Assembly: GCA_037367405.1 (NCBI GenBank)
Contig: JAZKJV010000301.1
Span: 434,001-498,000, forward strand
Direction of reading: 5' to 3'
DNA length: 64,000 nucleotides
Source: Ottelia alismoides
Taxonomy: Eukaryota; Streptophyta; Magnoliopsida; Alismatales; Hydrocharitaceae
Each line of letters starts with the position of its first letter. The stretch's first letter is position 1. Below, one piece after another: positions 21,201-32,803 of the stretch. A model generated the notes under the pieces. That model ran no database searches and was not told the origin of the DNA. It saw only the letters and a list, made by a program, of their open reading frames with translations. A program made the translations under genes and the position numbers.

Positions 21201-22818
21201 TATTTTGTCATATGGCTTTAAAGTTAATGAATCTGACAAGTGTGTTTATTCCAAGGTGAAAGGTGATGAGTGTATTGTCTTGTGCCTATATGTTGATGAC
21301 ATATTGTTGTTTGGATCAAATATGAGGATTATTAATTGACTAAGGCATTCTTAAGTATTAAGTTTGAGATGAAGGACATGCGTGTTGCTGATGTGATCTT
21401 GGGTCCCAAACTGACAAGGTCAGTTGATGGGATTATAGTTTCTCAATCTCATTATGTTGAGAAGGTACTTGAGAAATTTGGATATCAAGATTGCAAAGTT
21501 GTAAGCACTCCTTTTGATTCATCCAAAACGCTATTTAAGAATAAAAGTGGAGTACCTGTAGCCCAGCTAAGGTATTCACAAGTGATAGGAAGTTTAATGT
21601 ATCTTGCAAATTGCACGAGACCTGATATTTCATTCTCGGTTGCAAAGCTGAGTAGATATACTAGCTGTCCAGACCGTACTCACTGTGAGGCTCTGGATCG
21701 AGTACTGAAGTACTTGAAGGGAATTATTTCCCTTAGTTTGCATTATGGTAGACATCCATCTGTACTATAAGGATATAGTGATGCAAGCTGAATAGGGAAA
21801 ATATAAGAGTTTGGAAGTAATGGTGCTACAGGGTATGTATTTACCCTTGGAGGCAGTGCAGTCTCCTGGAGGTCTGTGAAGCAGACCATTCTAGCTCGAT
21901 TTACTTTTGAGGCCGAGCTGTGTGCTTTGGACACCACTGGAATTGAGGCTAAATGGCTAAGGGAACTTCTGTCTGAAATTCCCATGGTAGGTCAGCATGT
22001 TCTTGCGATCTCGGTACATTGTGATAATATGACCACAATTACCAAAATCAAGAGTTCAAAGTTCAACCAGAAAACAAGGAGACATATACAAATCAGACTT
22101 AAGACGTTAAGGGATTTGGTGTCTCGAAGAGTGTTGGCTGTGGATTTTGTAGGATCCAAAGACAACACGGAAGATCCGTTGACTAAAGGACTTGATAGAT
22201 CTTTAGTCCTAAAGTATAGGCTTGGGATGGGACTGAGACTCATTGGGAGTTCCTCTACAGTAGCAACCCAACCTAACTGAGTAGAAATCTCACAAAGTAG
22301 GTTCAATGTGGTAATAAAAAGCTGTTTGAAGAACTGGTTGGCGCTCTAAGTTTAATGCGTAAGCATGAGTGTCTTATCCCTGGAAGCCTGAGTGCCATTT
22401 AAGCTGCAAGTTTAGGAGGAGCATAGGCTCTGAATGGGTTCAACCCCTTGGGCAGGATGTTAGCAGTACATCCTTGGAGAACGCCACCTATGTGAGTGTT
22501 ACTGTGGGCCGCAGTTAAAGGAAGATGGTCTTTCCTGAACACACTCATGAAACAGGATAAGGGTGCATGGCCTTTAAGAGCACCAACCCTGAAGATTGTA
22601 CAAAGAACAATGCTTTGTTGTTTTTACCGTATACTTTAACACCAAGGTATGAAGTTAAAGACGTACTTCACTTCGTTCCTATTAAAGTAAAAGTAGTAAA
22701 CTTAGGTAGAGGTTTAAACCGGAAGGTACCTTTAGTGAAAGCAAAATGTGGGCAGCCGAAAGAAGTATCTTGAACCTTTTTTTAATCTCTTTTTCAAATT
22801 GGTGAATTCGTGAGGGAT
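18225..22818 (+). pseudogene. Copia gag-pol, inactivated by many stops and frameshifts
   Basis: Gag (18258-18869) begins MPEKFGGQNFKR after 18300, with stops at about 18337 and 18867. A CCHC knuckle at 19008-19050 (C-stop-HCNQVGHWKKDC) is hit by TAG. The protease site is EWLVDTGANVN (about 19182). Integrase has LWHGRLGY and CEICVQAK (zinc-binding), then HTNI where the catalytic Asp is usual (HTDI), RSDRGGEY, and AERKNR with the Glu. RT runs KYKARLV to MNVKTAFL (20880-21060) with LYVDDILLFG at about 21277. RNase H is at 21336-22280, with [21 protein letters not shown] motifs near 22140-22190. No complete polyprotein can be made. Confidence 0.9.
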
Positions 22819-23883
22819 TGTTGTATTAAAATTGTTAACATAGGTTTTAATTGGAAAACTTATTAAGTACAATTCGGTATTCATTTGGTTTCAAGTGGGA
22901 AACCAAATGGTTTGTAGGGAAAGTGGGAATTCCTAAATTTGAAATATAGAAGTTTCGGTGGAAGTTTAGTCCCACACCGGGGAGAACTAAACTTTTTGGT
23001 GGACTTAAATATAAGTACATACCCCAAGCTCTTGTAGTAATAGTAGAGAGGAGGAATGGAGGACCACACAAGTGCGCGCGCGCGCTCCGCTCCGTCTCCG
23101 TCTACGTCTCGGGCTCGGGCTCGGGCTTGGGAGAGTTAATTCGGGCTCGGGCTCGGGAGAGTATATTCGGATCTCGGATCTCGATACTTTTGCTGTGGAT
23201 TTCATTTGGTAAGTCGATTAAATTAATTACACGATTAATTTGGTAAATCGACTTAAATGGGAATTCAACTCGCCATTATGAGCGCGTATTTTGGGATCCG
23301 AAAGGATGCGTTTTCGGGACACATTTTTGGAAAGTAAAGGTCGCGTTTTTAGGACGCGAGCCCCTCTATTTATATCCCTCACTCGACTCGGTTTTTCTTC
23401 ACTCGCAAGAAAAATCTCTCACGCCGTTTCTCACTGTTTCTTCCTCTCACGGACGAACGTTTTCTTCTTCCTCTTTCGGCTACAGTTCTCTGAGATACAA
23501 TCGAGGACGATCCCGTTGGTGTGCGCCGACGACGATCGTGAGCCGTCGTATCCTGGGAGCAGATCGCCAGTACCCTACGCACCGGTATTGTGGGGGCGAT
23601 ATCTTCTCTAAGGACAGTCCATTACATGGACGTTTCGGTGACTTCTAAATTAATCTCTATTTTATTTTGGTTGCTGTAATGTGTTTATTGCTTTACCCTT
23701 TCTGGATAATGCCCGTGTTTATGTTTCTGTTCTTTTAATCGGTTACTGTTTGCACATTATAATCGGATAATGATTGGAAAATATACGGTGGATATAATCT
23801 TATTCGGTTTTGTTTTTCTGTTAATTCATTTGGATCCGATATTATACTGTTTAATGTATGCACTGGTACTCTTATTTACAACA
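22819..23883 (+). repeat. 3' LTR of the copia element
   Basis: Same ends as the 5' LTR. The microsatellite is much shorter here (23075-23160), which accounts for most of the 38-bp length difference. Preceded by the purine-rich GTGAGGGAT, the probable polypurine tract. Confidence 0.9.
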
Positions 23884-23888
23884 TTAAG

Positions 23889-24293
23889 TTCAGGGTAACC
23901 ACTTAAACATGTGTAATAAGTGGGAAAAGAATGCGATAAGCTCTATGGTCGCTTCAATATTGTGATTGTATTGCTCTTCTTCGTACAAAACAATCAAAGT
24001 ATGATTAAAAACTTGAGAATAAAAAGGTATAACTAGTGTCTTTTTGATCGTATACTTAGCAGTTGTACTTTTCAACATGTGGTCAATTTCTCGATAATGT
24101 ATTGTTTCGTGACTAATTACTTCTGTTAAATAGTCTTATTGATACATGATTATTTTGTTAGTGGATAATGCCGTATTTTTGTGAGTCGCAAACAAAGGCT
24201 GGGAGCAAGGACATTAAGAAGCATGCGAGTAAGGACATCATCGTGTCGAAATCTGATTTCTTTATGTACATACATGCTATGATTTTCAACAAT
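23889..24293. other. Upstream region of SecA1
   Basis: About 400 bp of AT-rich sequence between the copia element and the probable SecA1 core promoter. No open frame or repeat is recognised, so the gene's native upstream control region is short or lies beyond the retrotransposon. Confidence 0.45.
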
Positions 24294-24303
24294 TTATATA
24301 AGC
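24294..24303 (+). promoter_or_regulatory. Candidate TATA box for SecA1
   Basis: TTATATAAGC lies about 255 bp upstream of the SecA1 start codon, in otherwise unremarkable AT-rich DNA. A start site about 30 bp downstream would give a leader of roughly 225 nt. Position only; no other promoter motif supports it. Confidence 0.35.
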
Positions 24304-24556
24304 TCCCGACATCCCCAATTTAATAGTTTGTTGCAAACTTTGCCCCTATAATTTTTTGGAGCTTCTATTTCTTATCATAAGGCCGTATCCTTATCCTCAT
24401 CGTTCATGCTACAAAGTGTTCGACTTTGAGACCACTGGTGCAATTTACCCGTTATCCCTTCTATCTCCCTCTTCCATCCCTTTCCCTCCACAAAGCTTTC
24501 CCCGCTTCTCCAACAGAGCGCCTCTTTCTCTGCTTCCCAACTCCCACCTCAAAACA

Positions 24557-24967
24557 ATGGTCTCCACTTCTCTTCCACACAGGGTCACCTCCGGTACCCA
24601 TTCCGCCCTCCCCTTCCCCCGCCCTCTCCTCCCACCGCACACATCCTTCCTCCCGAAACACGATGTGGGTACCTCGTTTTTCGGGAAAAGGTTGCTCCTT
24701 GTCGAGGATTCCAGCCGGGGGAGGGCTTTGGCGCGCAGAGGCAACAGAACGGTGGCCGTGTCGGCGTCTTTGGGGGGTTTTCTCGGTGGAATCTTTAAGG
24801 GGGCGGACACGGGGGAGGGCACGAGGAAGCAGTACGCGGATACGGTGGGATTGATCAACAAGTTGGAGCCGGAGATATCGCGTCTTTCGGATTCCGAGCT
24901 GAGGGAGAAGACGAAGGTGTTGAAGGAGCGGGCGGGGAAGGGGGAGTCTCTGGATTCTCTCCTGCCG
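24557..24967 (+). CDS. SECA1: Chloroplast preprotein translocase ATPase SecA1, exon 1
   Basis: SecA1 is the stromal ATPase that drives Sec-dependent transport of proteins across the thylakoid membrane through SCY1/SECE1. Exon 1 encodes 137 residues. The Ser/Arg/Pro-rich transit peptide covers about residues 1-70; then come VSASLGGFLGGIFKGADTGE, the conserved start of mature SecA, and LINKLEPEISRLSDSELREK and ERAGKGESLDSLLP. The start at 24557 is preferred over an in-frame ATG at 24356 because it has a good context (AAAACAATGG) and leaves a normal transit peptide. The donor GTAAGG at 24968 is intact, phase 0. The exon is GC-rich, in contrast to the introns. It is partial: exons beyond the third lie outside the window. 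Confidence 0.95.
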
Positions 24968-25189
24968 GTAAGGACGTGAAGTTGTGGTTATTCCGTGGCG
25001 TCTCTATTTGTAATCGTTATATTTTTGTTCAACTCTTAAATGTTGGCCGATCTACATGGATAGAACTAGATATTAAAGTGCATTACTTGTGTTCTTGTAT
25101 GTTTTACAAGCGACCGGAGAGAGAGTGGGTCTGACGTGTAAGGGAGGCGAGGAAGGCATGCTGCTAGCATCTATGTTGTTAATTATGAT

Positions 25190-26390
25190 TGCTTATGTTA
25201 TATATTTTTGATTGCGATATCTCGAGTCTACAAAGCATATTGTTGGGTCAAGTGGGAGAGCTTCACATTCGGTGGCTCCGATATGCTGAGGGTACTATTT
25301 GCTTTGCACAGGCGTTGGAGCAGCATGAGCGACCGATCGGGGCTATGATGCAGATCTTAAATGAGGTATCAAGCTCGCTGATCCATGATTGCAAGTTAGC
25401 TTTCTTGGCTTTTTGCATGAAAGGTCGGGCGGTCTTGGCATGTGGGAGGTACTTGACATAGACTCGGTTTGGCTGTTGATGACTTACCTGAGGTTGTTAT
25501 TGGCGAGCTCTTCAAAACGGTTGGTGGACTGGGGTTTGGTGGTGGGGAACTTGAAGCCGGAAGGGTAAGAAATTGAAGTTGCTTTTGAAGGACAATCTCC
25601 CGATCATGTTTGGCTAGTAATTTCGACCATTTCCCTTTCAATAATTTATTGTTTATAATGCCGACGAAGGTGAAGAGGTAGATTGATTGGATCCAAAGAA
25701 GGTTTATATGGATGGGGTTGAGGGTGGGGGTGGGGGGGACAAGACTCTTGTTTGGTCAAGTGGATCATGTGTGTAGGCACATGAAGGAAGGCAAATTTGG
25801 GTTAGTGAGTTTGGGGCACTTCAACGAGACTTTGCTGACCAAGTAGGATCCGAAGTTATTAAGCGAAGTGAATGATCTCTGTGGGTGGTAGCTAGAGGCA
25901 TTCTATGACAAGTATTTGGAATTGGAGGAAAGGGGTAGGTCGTCAAAGAGGTTGTTAGTGTTATGGAAGTCTTTGATGAGTCTGCTATCATGTGTGATTC
26001 ATACATGAAAAGACAATTGGGAAGGGACGATGATTTTAGCATATGGATGGGTGAACTGTCAAGGAAAGAGGTCATCGGCTTTGGGGGGGGGGGTGCGAGC
26101 ATCAGTGTTGTCAAAGATTTTACATTAGACTGCTGGCTGTTGTGGTGCACCAAGACACTGTTGAAGGTGAATTTATTTTTGGCTGGTGAGAAGGAAAAGG
26201 CGAGTATTATGGCGCTCAGGACCTGGGGTGGAGTGGGGGGCTTTGATATTGCACTTTCGGTTCACTACAACATAGAGGAAGACAAGAACTCATGTTTCTC
26301 ATGTGTCCCCACATAATGACTCTATGGTGTGATTCGCAGATGTTGATAGATGCGAATGGAATGGACTCCTTTTGAGCAAGTTTTTAGGAG
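25190..26390 (+). pseudogene. Degenerate LINE fragment (reverse transcriptase C-terminal part)
   Basis: Successive frames give IRWLRYAEGTICFAQALEQH, where a LINE RT would have YADDT with the catalytic Asp pair (here AEGT, lost). Then come LKIHYGK-like SSSLIHDCKLAFLAF, then KRQIDWIQRRFIWMG and DHVCRHMKEGKFGLVSLGHF, standard LINE post-RT motifs. Frameshifts separate each block. Both ends are indistinct; no poly(A) or target duplication was found. Confidence 0.75.
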
Positions 26391-26956
26391 TTAAATTCCT
26401 ATGTAATGTAGTTCGAAAACATTATTCTTCTAATAAGCCAACAAATTTTTTTTGTCATTACTGTAGACAAATCACATATAGTGTGCGATATAGGGAATCA
26501 CATAGAATCTCTGCGGTTCCCATTAACACATATATTTATGCGCTTTGAGGCTATAACACATACAATCCCTGCCATATGCCCTGCAGTTCAAAAAATTAAA
26601 ATAAACAAAACGACGAGCCACTTACCCCACGTTAGAAACGTCTTCACGGAGCTCTATTTGAGAACCCTCTCGCGATACGCACTTTGCCTCCCCCATCAAC
26701 GCACGTCGCCTCCACCGGCGCCTACTCTCTCCGCTTCCGCCACCGACGCTCTCCGCCTCTGTCGTCGAAGTCCTCCGCCTTTACCGTCGATGCCCGCTGC
26801 TAGCTCGGTTCCGCCACATGTCGTTCTCCACCAAGGGTTTGTTCTTCAAAGGTAACTTTCTCTAACATTAATAAAGTAGGGTTCTTTGTTCTTTGGGTTT
26901 CTATTCACTATCCTTGTTTTAATTGAACATTGGCCTTTTGTATGACCTAAAATGAC

Positions 26957-28567
26957 GTGGATGCAATTTTTAGGTCAATGGATTCTATATATTGCATGTT
27001 TGAATTGAAGAGTCGTAATAATGTCTCTAGTTGTGCGGTCGTGCGAGGTCTGAGATTGCGAACATCTATGTGTTATGAAGAGTTGTTGGAATTGGTTTGT
27101 AAGAAATTTTCGTTTGATAGTTGCACTCACGACATCAAGATATCACATCACATTGGAATCGGTTCAATGATGACATGCATTATAGGTGATGATGATGATG
27201 TACAAGGTGTTTTTTTTACGCAAACACATTTGCAAAGTCGGCTCCCATAGAGATGGTAGTAGATGCCTCTCTGATTGAATGTGCACCCGAACACCACGCC
27301 TTGGGAGCACATGCTTCGTCCCTTATTGCTGATCTATCTAGCGGCTACCCACCTACTCTGACACGTAATGATGAGAGTACCTATATTAGCGAGGTTTTGA
27401 CGAGGGAAGTGAATCATGTTCTGAATGACTGTCCACCGCAGGTCACTGACGATGAGATAGAGAATGAAAATGAGGAAGTTGAAGACAATGTTGTGCACGA
27501 TGTAACATATGGTGCTCCTATTGCCTCTTCTATACCATTCTATAATATCTTAGTCGGTGACGGGCTTGCAAATTTTGAAGAGAATTTTCGAAATGAAAGC
27601 GCCATTGACAACATTGGTCATGAACTGCGAAAGGATCGCACTTTCAAAACAAAAGATGATCTTATATTTTGTATGAAAAAGTAGCACATATTTTCCCATT
27701 ACAACTTTACAATTAAAGAATCTACCACATTGGTTTGGTCCATATTGTGAACGATGGATTCCAAGGAATGCAAGTGATTTTTGCATGGTCATTATCGTAA
27801 ATTTGACGGGATGTGGTTAAAATCTAAGCTTGGCGATCCACACTCATGCATCAATCCATCTATCAGTCAAGATCATCCCCAACTTGACTTCAACTTCATG
27901 GCCCGGGAGGTTATAGACTTTGTGAGGGACAACCCAATTATTCTAGTATACACTTTCAGGACTCATATTCAGAAGGTATACAAATATTTGGTTACAAATA
28001 AATGGGTCTGGGATGCTAGAAGAAAGGCAATTGCTACCGTTTATGGTGAATGGAAGAAATCTTATGCAGATATGCCTCATTTGTTACATGCTTTGCAGGC
28101 TGCCATTTCAGGAATTGAAATTGCAATCACACATACAGATCATCCCGATCCAACGAAACCACATTATCGTAGATTTCAGCAGTGTTTCTGGGCATTTGGG
28201 CCTGTATGAAGCCTTCAAGCATTGTAGGTCTTTGATTAGCATTAGACGTACACATTTGTATGGAAAGTATACCCCAAGATTATTGATTGCCTATGGGATT
28301 GACGGTGACAAGCATATTGTCCCGCTTGCCTTTGGCATTGTGGACAAAGAATTTGCGCCAAGTTGGAAGTGATTTTTTTCACAGTTGTGTAGCAAGGTTA
28401 TTGGGATGCATCTGGGTCCAATATATGTTATATCATATCGCCATCCAATTATAAAGTCTGCAATGAATGATGCTGATTTTGACTTGCTTCCACCCTTTGC
28501 ACATTGGCGTTTTTGTTTCCGACATGTGTTTAGCAATTTCAACACTTTATTTAAGAAGGGTCCATGA
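26957..28567 (+). pseudogene. MuDR-like (Mutator) transposase, inactivated
   Basis: Coding blocks in order: SYEELLELVCKKF-like (MCYEELLELV, MTCIIGDDDDVQ), the N-terminal PB1-like region; an acidic linker; GHELRKDRTFKTKDDL; GDPHSCINP and LDFNFMAREVIDFV; then the MULE transposase core HLYGKYTPRLLIAYGIDGDK, HIVPLAFGIVDKEFAPSW and CFRHVFSNF. Where the family has IDGTHL, with the first catalytic Asp, this copy reads IRRTHL. Stops or frameshifts occur at about 27250, 27682, 28207 and 28370. A GCGCTTT(A/G) inverted motif near 26550 and 28600 may be the remains of TIRs. The copy cannot encode an active enzyme. Confidence 0.85.
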
Positions 28568-30102
28568 AAAATGTTGTACATATACCCTAAAGCGCATATA
28601 TTCCCTGCAAGTCCCTTTAAGCGCATATAATTAATGCGATATGCCTACAATATTGACGGAAAATTTTTTTGTTGGCTTGGTGAAAGAATAATGTTTTTGA
28701 ACTACGTTACTAAGGATTCTGTCTCAAGTTTTTAGTCTGACATGGTGAGGGTGGGGATCAAGTGCACATGACGGTCTTGTTGAAGGTTCGTATTGAAAGG
28801 TATGTAACGGTGTTTAGGGATGGAAGGTATTGAAAATGTAATGCAGAGTGCGAAGGTTCTGTATGCTCCAGCGGTGTCCTTGCGGACTTGAGAGGACATT
28901 GTATGGGTGTGTTTGTTACTTCCGTGTTGTAATTTTGGTTGCTGTTTAATAAAAACTGGATCACAGCCCAAGCTGGTTGATCATGCTTTGGCTTCTCGAA
29001 GAAAATCTACACTCTATTGAAAATGCTAGGCAAACAGTTGCTGAACCAGGAATCTGATTCTAAACCCGTGGGGCGACCTTTTATGATATAGGAAAGTAAG
29101 TAGGTTGAATGGTTGGGGGGCGGTGAGATGCATAGGTTAAATGTAATTTTTTACAAAATTATTATACAGCCTGATACAAGATTGGGACATCATGTGGGAT
29201 GACTGCCCTAGCTGCCACTTGACTCTGCTATTTAGGCAATGTTTGTTTTCCAATAATAAGTTAAATACGCATAATTTTTCAAAAAAGAGTTAAATACGCA
29301 TGAACATTAACAGGTCTTGCATGCAGCTTAAAAATGTTATGTTTACTATTTGATTCTAGTGTAAATGAAAACAGACTTGCTTGAATTAGGTTAGTTTTAT
29401 CAATTCTATTTGACTCAAGGCAATTTTTCTCCAAAGCATTGGTAAGAGAAACTCCAAATTTCATGGAGTGCGCTTTTTCTATTATAGAAGTCTGTCAGTG
29501 ATCTGGTTTCAATCTGTTTTCTATCTAGGAAAGCTGTCTTTGGCAAGCTATTGAAATGGATATACAAATTCACCCAATGAAACTGCAGAACATGGTATTC
29601 CAAGTTGACCAGCATTAGTCTGAATCGACCATATCAGCATCCAAGTTTTCTATATAAGACTTTGGGGTGTTACATAATCCAGGTATCCCATTAGTTTGAT
29701 GAAGTCCACTCTGGTACATCAAGTAGAATGAAACCAATGTAATCTTAGTCCAAGTGGCAAGAAATGGTCGATTTAGATGAGGAATTAAAGAGTAATCATC
29801 TAGAGGACACCCGTGCGTGCCTTTTTTTTTTGAAGAAAACATCTCCTTGTAGATTTCACACTTCATGCATTGTCTCTTGCTGCAAGTACTTTGCACTCAA
29901 GTGCTCCGGCATCTCTTTCCACTGCAATTACAATCTATGGACCAAGACAATGTCAAATCCTGTTTGTAAGGAGATGGTTCTCTTTAACGATTTATTGTGA
30001 GCAGCAATCTAGCCGACATTAGATTCATTCTCAACTAATACATCCTCGAGGAAGCTTATAGTTCAGTTATAAAATATGCATACCTTGAGCTCTTATAAGA
30101 TG
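28568..30102. other. SecA1 intron 1, unassigned AT-rich DNA
   Basis: The short open frames (for example 29615-29896 minus) match no family I know. No terminal repeats could be closed. Confidence 0.45.
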
Positions 30103-30963
30103 GTTGTGATCAAGGTTTAAAAAAGCGTGAGGCGGTTCGAGGCGTTTCTCCGAAATGTGAGGCGAGGCGTAAGCCTCGAGGCGGTCGAGGCGTAAGCCTC
30201 AATTTTTTAAAAGAAAAATTAAAATTAAGAAAAATACATTAAAATATATAATAATGATATTAAGTTTTGCCAAAAACATATTCAAAATCAATTTCATACT
30301 AGTAAAAGGTACAACACATAAGCAATGAAAGCATAGAAGTTCAGAAAATTAATATTAGGCACGTGATTGTTTCCGTTATTCACAACAAAGTATAATAATT
30401 ATTCTACTCCATGTGTTTCTTTTCAAATATTCTTCTTCGTATATGTGATAACTATATTAATAACAAACAAATAACAACATCAAGTTGCAAACTTACAAGT
30501 AGTATAATAATTTTATTACAATTCAAACACAATCGTGTACATTGTGTATAATAGAACTTGTATGTGTGGATGCAATATGATAAATTGAATATGATGTATA
30601 TAGGATCATCGAGCTTCACTTATTTCAAGAAATCTCCTCTCTTTGTATGGATATGTATATAGAAATATGCAAGGTTTAACATAGAAACAACAATACTAGC
30701 AAAAAACAGTATAGTGTTTATGGTAAAACAAGGTCATGTGCAAAGCACATAACCTAAAAATTAAAAAAAAGACATGCGCTTAAGGCTTACGCCTCCGCCT
30801 CGCCTCGACCGCCTCACCGCCTCATGCGCCTCACAGTATCCTGAGGCTTACGCCTCAGAACTTCTAGGTGAGGCTTAAGCCTCGAGGCGCTTTTTGTCAA
30901 AAAACGCCTTGAGGCTTACGCCTCACCGCCTCGAGGCGCGCTTTTTAAAACAAGGGTTGTGAT
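30103..30963. mobile_element. Non-autonomous hAT-type element with GGCTTACGCCTC repeats
   Basis: The 8-bp duplication GTTGTGAT lies at 30103-30110 and 30956-30963. The element (30111-30955, 845 bp) has ends CAAGGTTTAAAAAAGCG and, inverted, CCTTGTTTTAAAAAGCG. Each end carries a dense array of the palindrome-like unit GGCTTACGCCTC and its variants (GAGGCG/CGCCTC): 30122-30204 on the left, 30778-30945 on the right. The middle 570 bp is very AT-rich and non-coding. An 8-bp duplication with subterminal repeat arrays fits the hAT superfamily. Confidence 0.85.
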
Positions 30964-31744
30964 CATTAATTTAAGTGAGGATTCTCGAATCACAATATCA
31001 CTATTTGTTTATTCTTAAAAGTTCCCAAATGGGAACATTTTGCTTTAAGCTCATGCATTAATCTTGCTTGCTTAAATTGGCCAAACAATAACCAACAAAA
31101 GACAAAGGTTCCCGTAAAGGTAGAGTCAACCAATAAACAACTATTTATTCCTTTGTGAGGTTAGTGAGGGGAATAAGGAACATGCTGTTAGCTAAAAACT
31201 CCAAATATAACATACTTGAGCTGTGCAGATCCCACACACTCGGCCTGCACAGCTGCAACGACTGCCCCCTTGCAACACTCGTGCTTGATTAGGCATTTTT
31301 CAGAAATGATAAACCCTACAGGATGAGCCTACTAGTACTATGTGACAACAAACATCGTGTAGAAATCCACATCCTCATTAGTTGGAGGATTAGTGTACAA
31401 TTAGCGGGATCCAACTACGTATGCTAAAAGATAAAAAATGACAGAGAGTACAACATATACTTGCATAATATCTAAAACTCTTCAAGCGACCATTACTTTG
31501 TTTCTAATAGTAACGAAGGGCCAATTTTGCATTCTTGTAGCATTTTTTGGGTTCGACCATTATCTAAATTATTATTACATAGTCGGAAATATTTATATAT
31601 GCGAATGTGCTAAATGTACAATATGAACACTCCCTACCTGTATGAATACACTCATGTGTACAATCATGTGCTTCGATGCTCTCTTTGATTGTTAAAATTG
31701 ATTTTTTTCATATTTTTCACAAGATACACTCAATCTTTATTTAG
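30964..31744. other. SecA1 intron 1, 3' end
   Basis: AT-rich with no open frames of note. It ends in a T-rich tract and the acceptor TTTATTTAG before exon 2, a normal plant 3' splice site. Confidence 0.6.
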
Positions 31745-31817
31745 GAAGCATTTGCTGTGGTAAGAGAAGCTTCAAAACGAGTTTTAGGCCTTCGGCCCTT
31801 TGATGTACAGTTGATAG
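31745..31817 (+). CDS. SECA1: SecA1 exon 2 (73 nt micro-exon)
   Basis: Encodes [20 protein letters not shown] and then VQLI plus one base of the next codon. This is the SecA segment immediately following ESLDSLLP in all homologues, so it joins exon 1 exactly (phase 0 in, phase 1 out). The acceptor is ATTTAG and the donor GTACCA at 31818. With no start codon and only 24 codons it was found from the protein continuity. It sits alone, 6.8 kb from exon 1 and 19.5 kb from exon 3. Confidence 0.95.
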
Positions 31818-32803
31818 GTACCACTTTCTCTTTCCTTGATTTTGGATCTGTTCTTGCAAAATCCAACGAGGGTTTTTAATTCCACATTTTAATTTTCTTT
31901 CTAAAGTAAGTAACAACATGATATTTTATACTGAGGAAAAAAAGGTTACATGTTACTACATAATTGCAGGGTATTAATTGGATTTTCCAATTAAGCAGAA
32001 AGAGGTTTGTCTAATAAAGTATGAAATTTGTGCTTACACTCTGGATGAGATCTTAACTGGCCCCATGTGATGTTGGTAATGCTTGGTTTTGTATGCAAAT
32101 GCAAATGCCACATCATTTCTGAAGGCTTGATATTCCCTATTATTAGAGTATGAGAGATGTATTTTTTTATAATTTTGTATTTCTACATACTCTCCATAAT
32201 CCTAGCATTTTATGTATAAATAGGCTAATGTTCATTCGTCTTTATAAAATCCTTTCATTCTTTTCTTCATATGTATCATAGCAACAAAAGTAAACTAGTG
32301 TTCTGAATGCACATACCCCCATTGTTTGGCCTCATTGACTATTGTACAATGCACTGTCGCTCTGGTTGCATCGTCACGATCTCGCTCCTCTCGCATCACC
32401 GCACCTACTATTTTACAAAATATCATTATATAAAATAAGATACAAAACTTATACCTCAAAATCAAATATTGAAGCTGCTCATGTACAGATTGCTTGCAGG
32501 CATGTCCCCATTAAGCAATAAGCACACAATACTTACCAGTAGTGTTAGTTATTTAAACTCTAATGGATGAATGTCATACTTAGATGACTTGGTATAATAT
32601 GTGGTTAGACTTGCATAGGCGCTTGTGACACCTATGAAGCAGCTACTGTCTGAGTTTGAGTTGAATCCACCGAATGCCTGCCTTCAATTAGAGCCAACTA
32701 GTCGTTGACTGAGGACCTCCTGCCATAGCTCAGTGTCAAAAGGTGAAAGCTTTTTCATAGGCATAGATTCATACCTGACATTGAAGAGGTTCAAGTGAAG
32801 ATC
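31818..32803. other. SecA1 intron 2, 5' part
   Basis: AT-rich; no repeats or coding remains are recognised. It ends at the LINE target site. Confidence 0.5.

Larger units (their letters stand above)
17117..23888 (+). mobile_element. Structurally complete Ty1/copia retrotransposon, coding region decayed
   Basis: The 5-bp duplication TTAAG flanks the element at 17117-17121 and 23884-23888. The LTRs are 17122-18224 (1103 bp) and 22819-23883 (1065 bp); both start TGTTGTATTAAAATTG and end TTATTTACAACA. The internal order gag, protease, integrase, reverse transcriptase, RNase H identifies Ty1/copia. The LTRs agree at roughly 95% by eye outside a microsatellite, so insertion is not recent, and the gag-pol frame is broken many times. 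It ends about 670 bp upstream of the SecA1 start codon, in the same orientation. Confidence 0.95.
24968..31744 (+). other. SecA1 intron 1 (6.8 kb, transposon-filled)
   Basis: Runs from donor GTAAGG to acceptor TATTTAG at 31744. It contains a sense-strand LINE relic, a MuDR-like transposase relic and an 845-bp hAT-type element; the remainder is AT-rich with no recognisable feature. Homologous plant introns are usually far shorter (general knowledge, not measured here). Confidence 0.9.

Noticed and set aside
24356..24556. In-frame upstream ATG of SecA1 as the true start
   Set aside because: It would add 67 residues not resembling any SecA N-terminus. 24557 has a better context and gives a normal transit peptide.
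28736..28980. Minus-strand frames of 68-79 codons in SecA1 intron 1 as a gene
   Set aside because: No recognisable family and no neighbouring transposon domains; left as unassigned intron.
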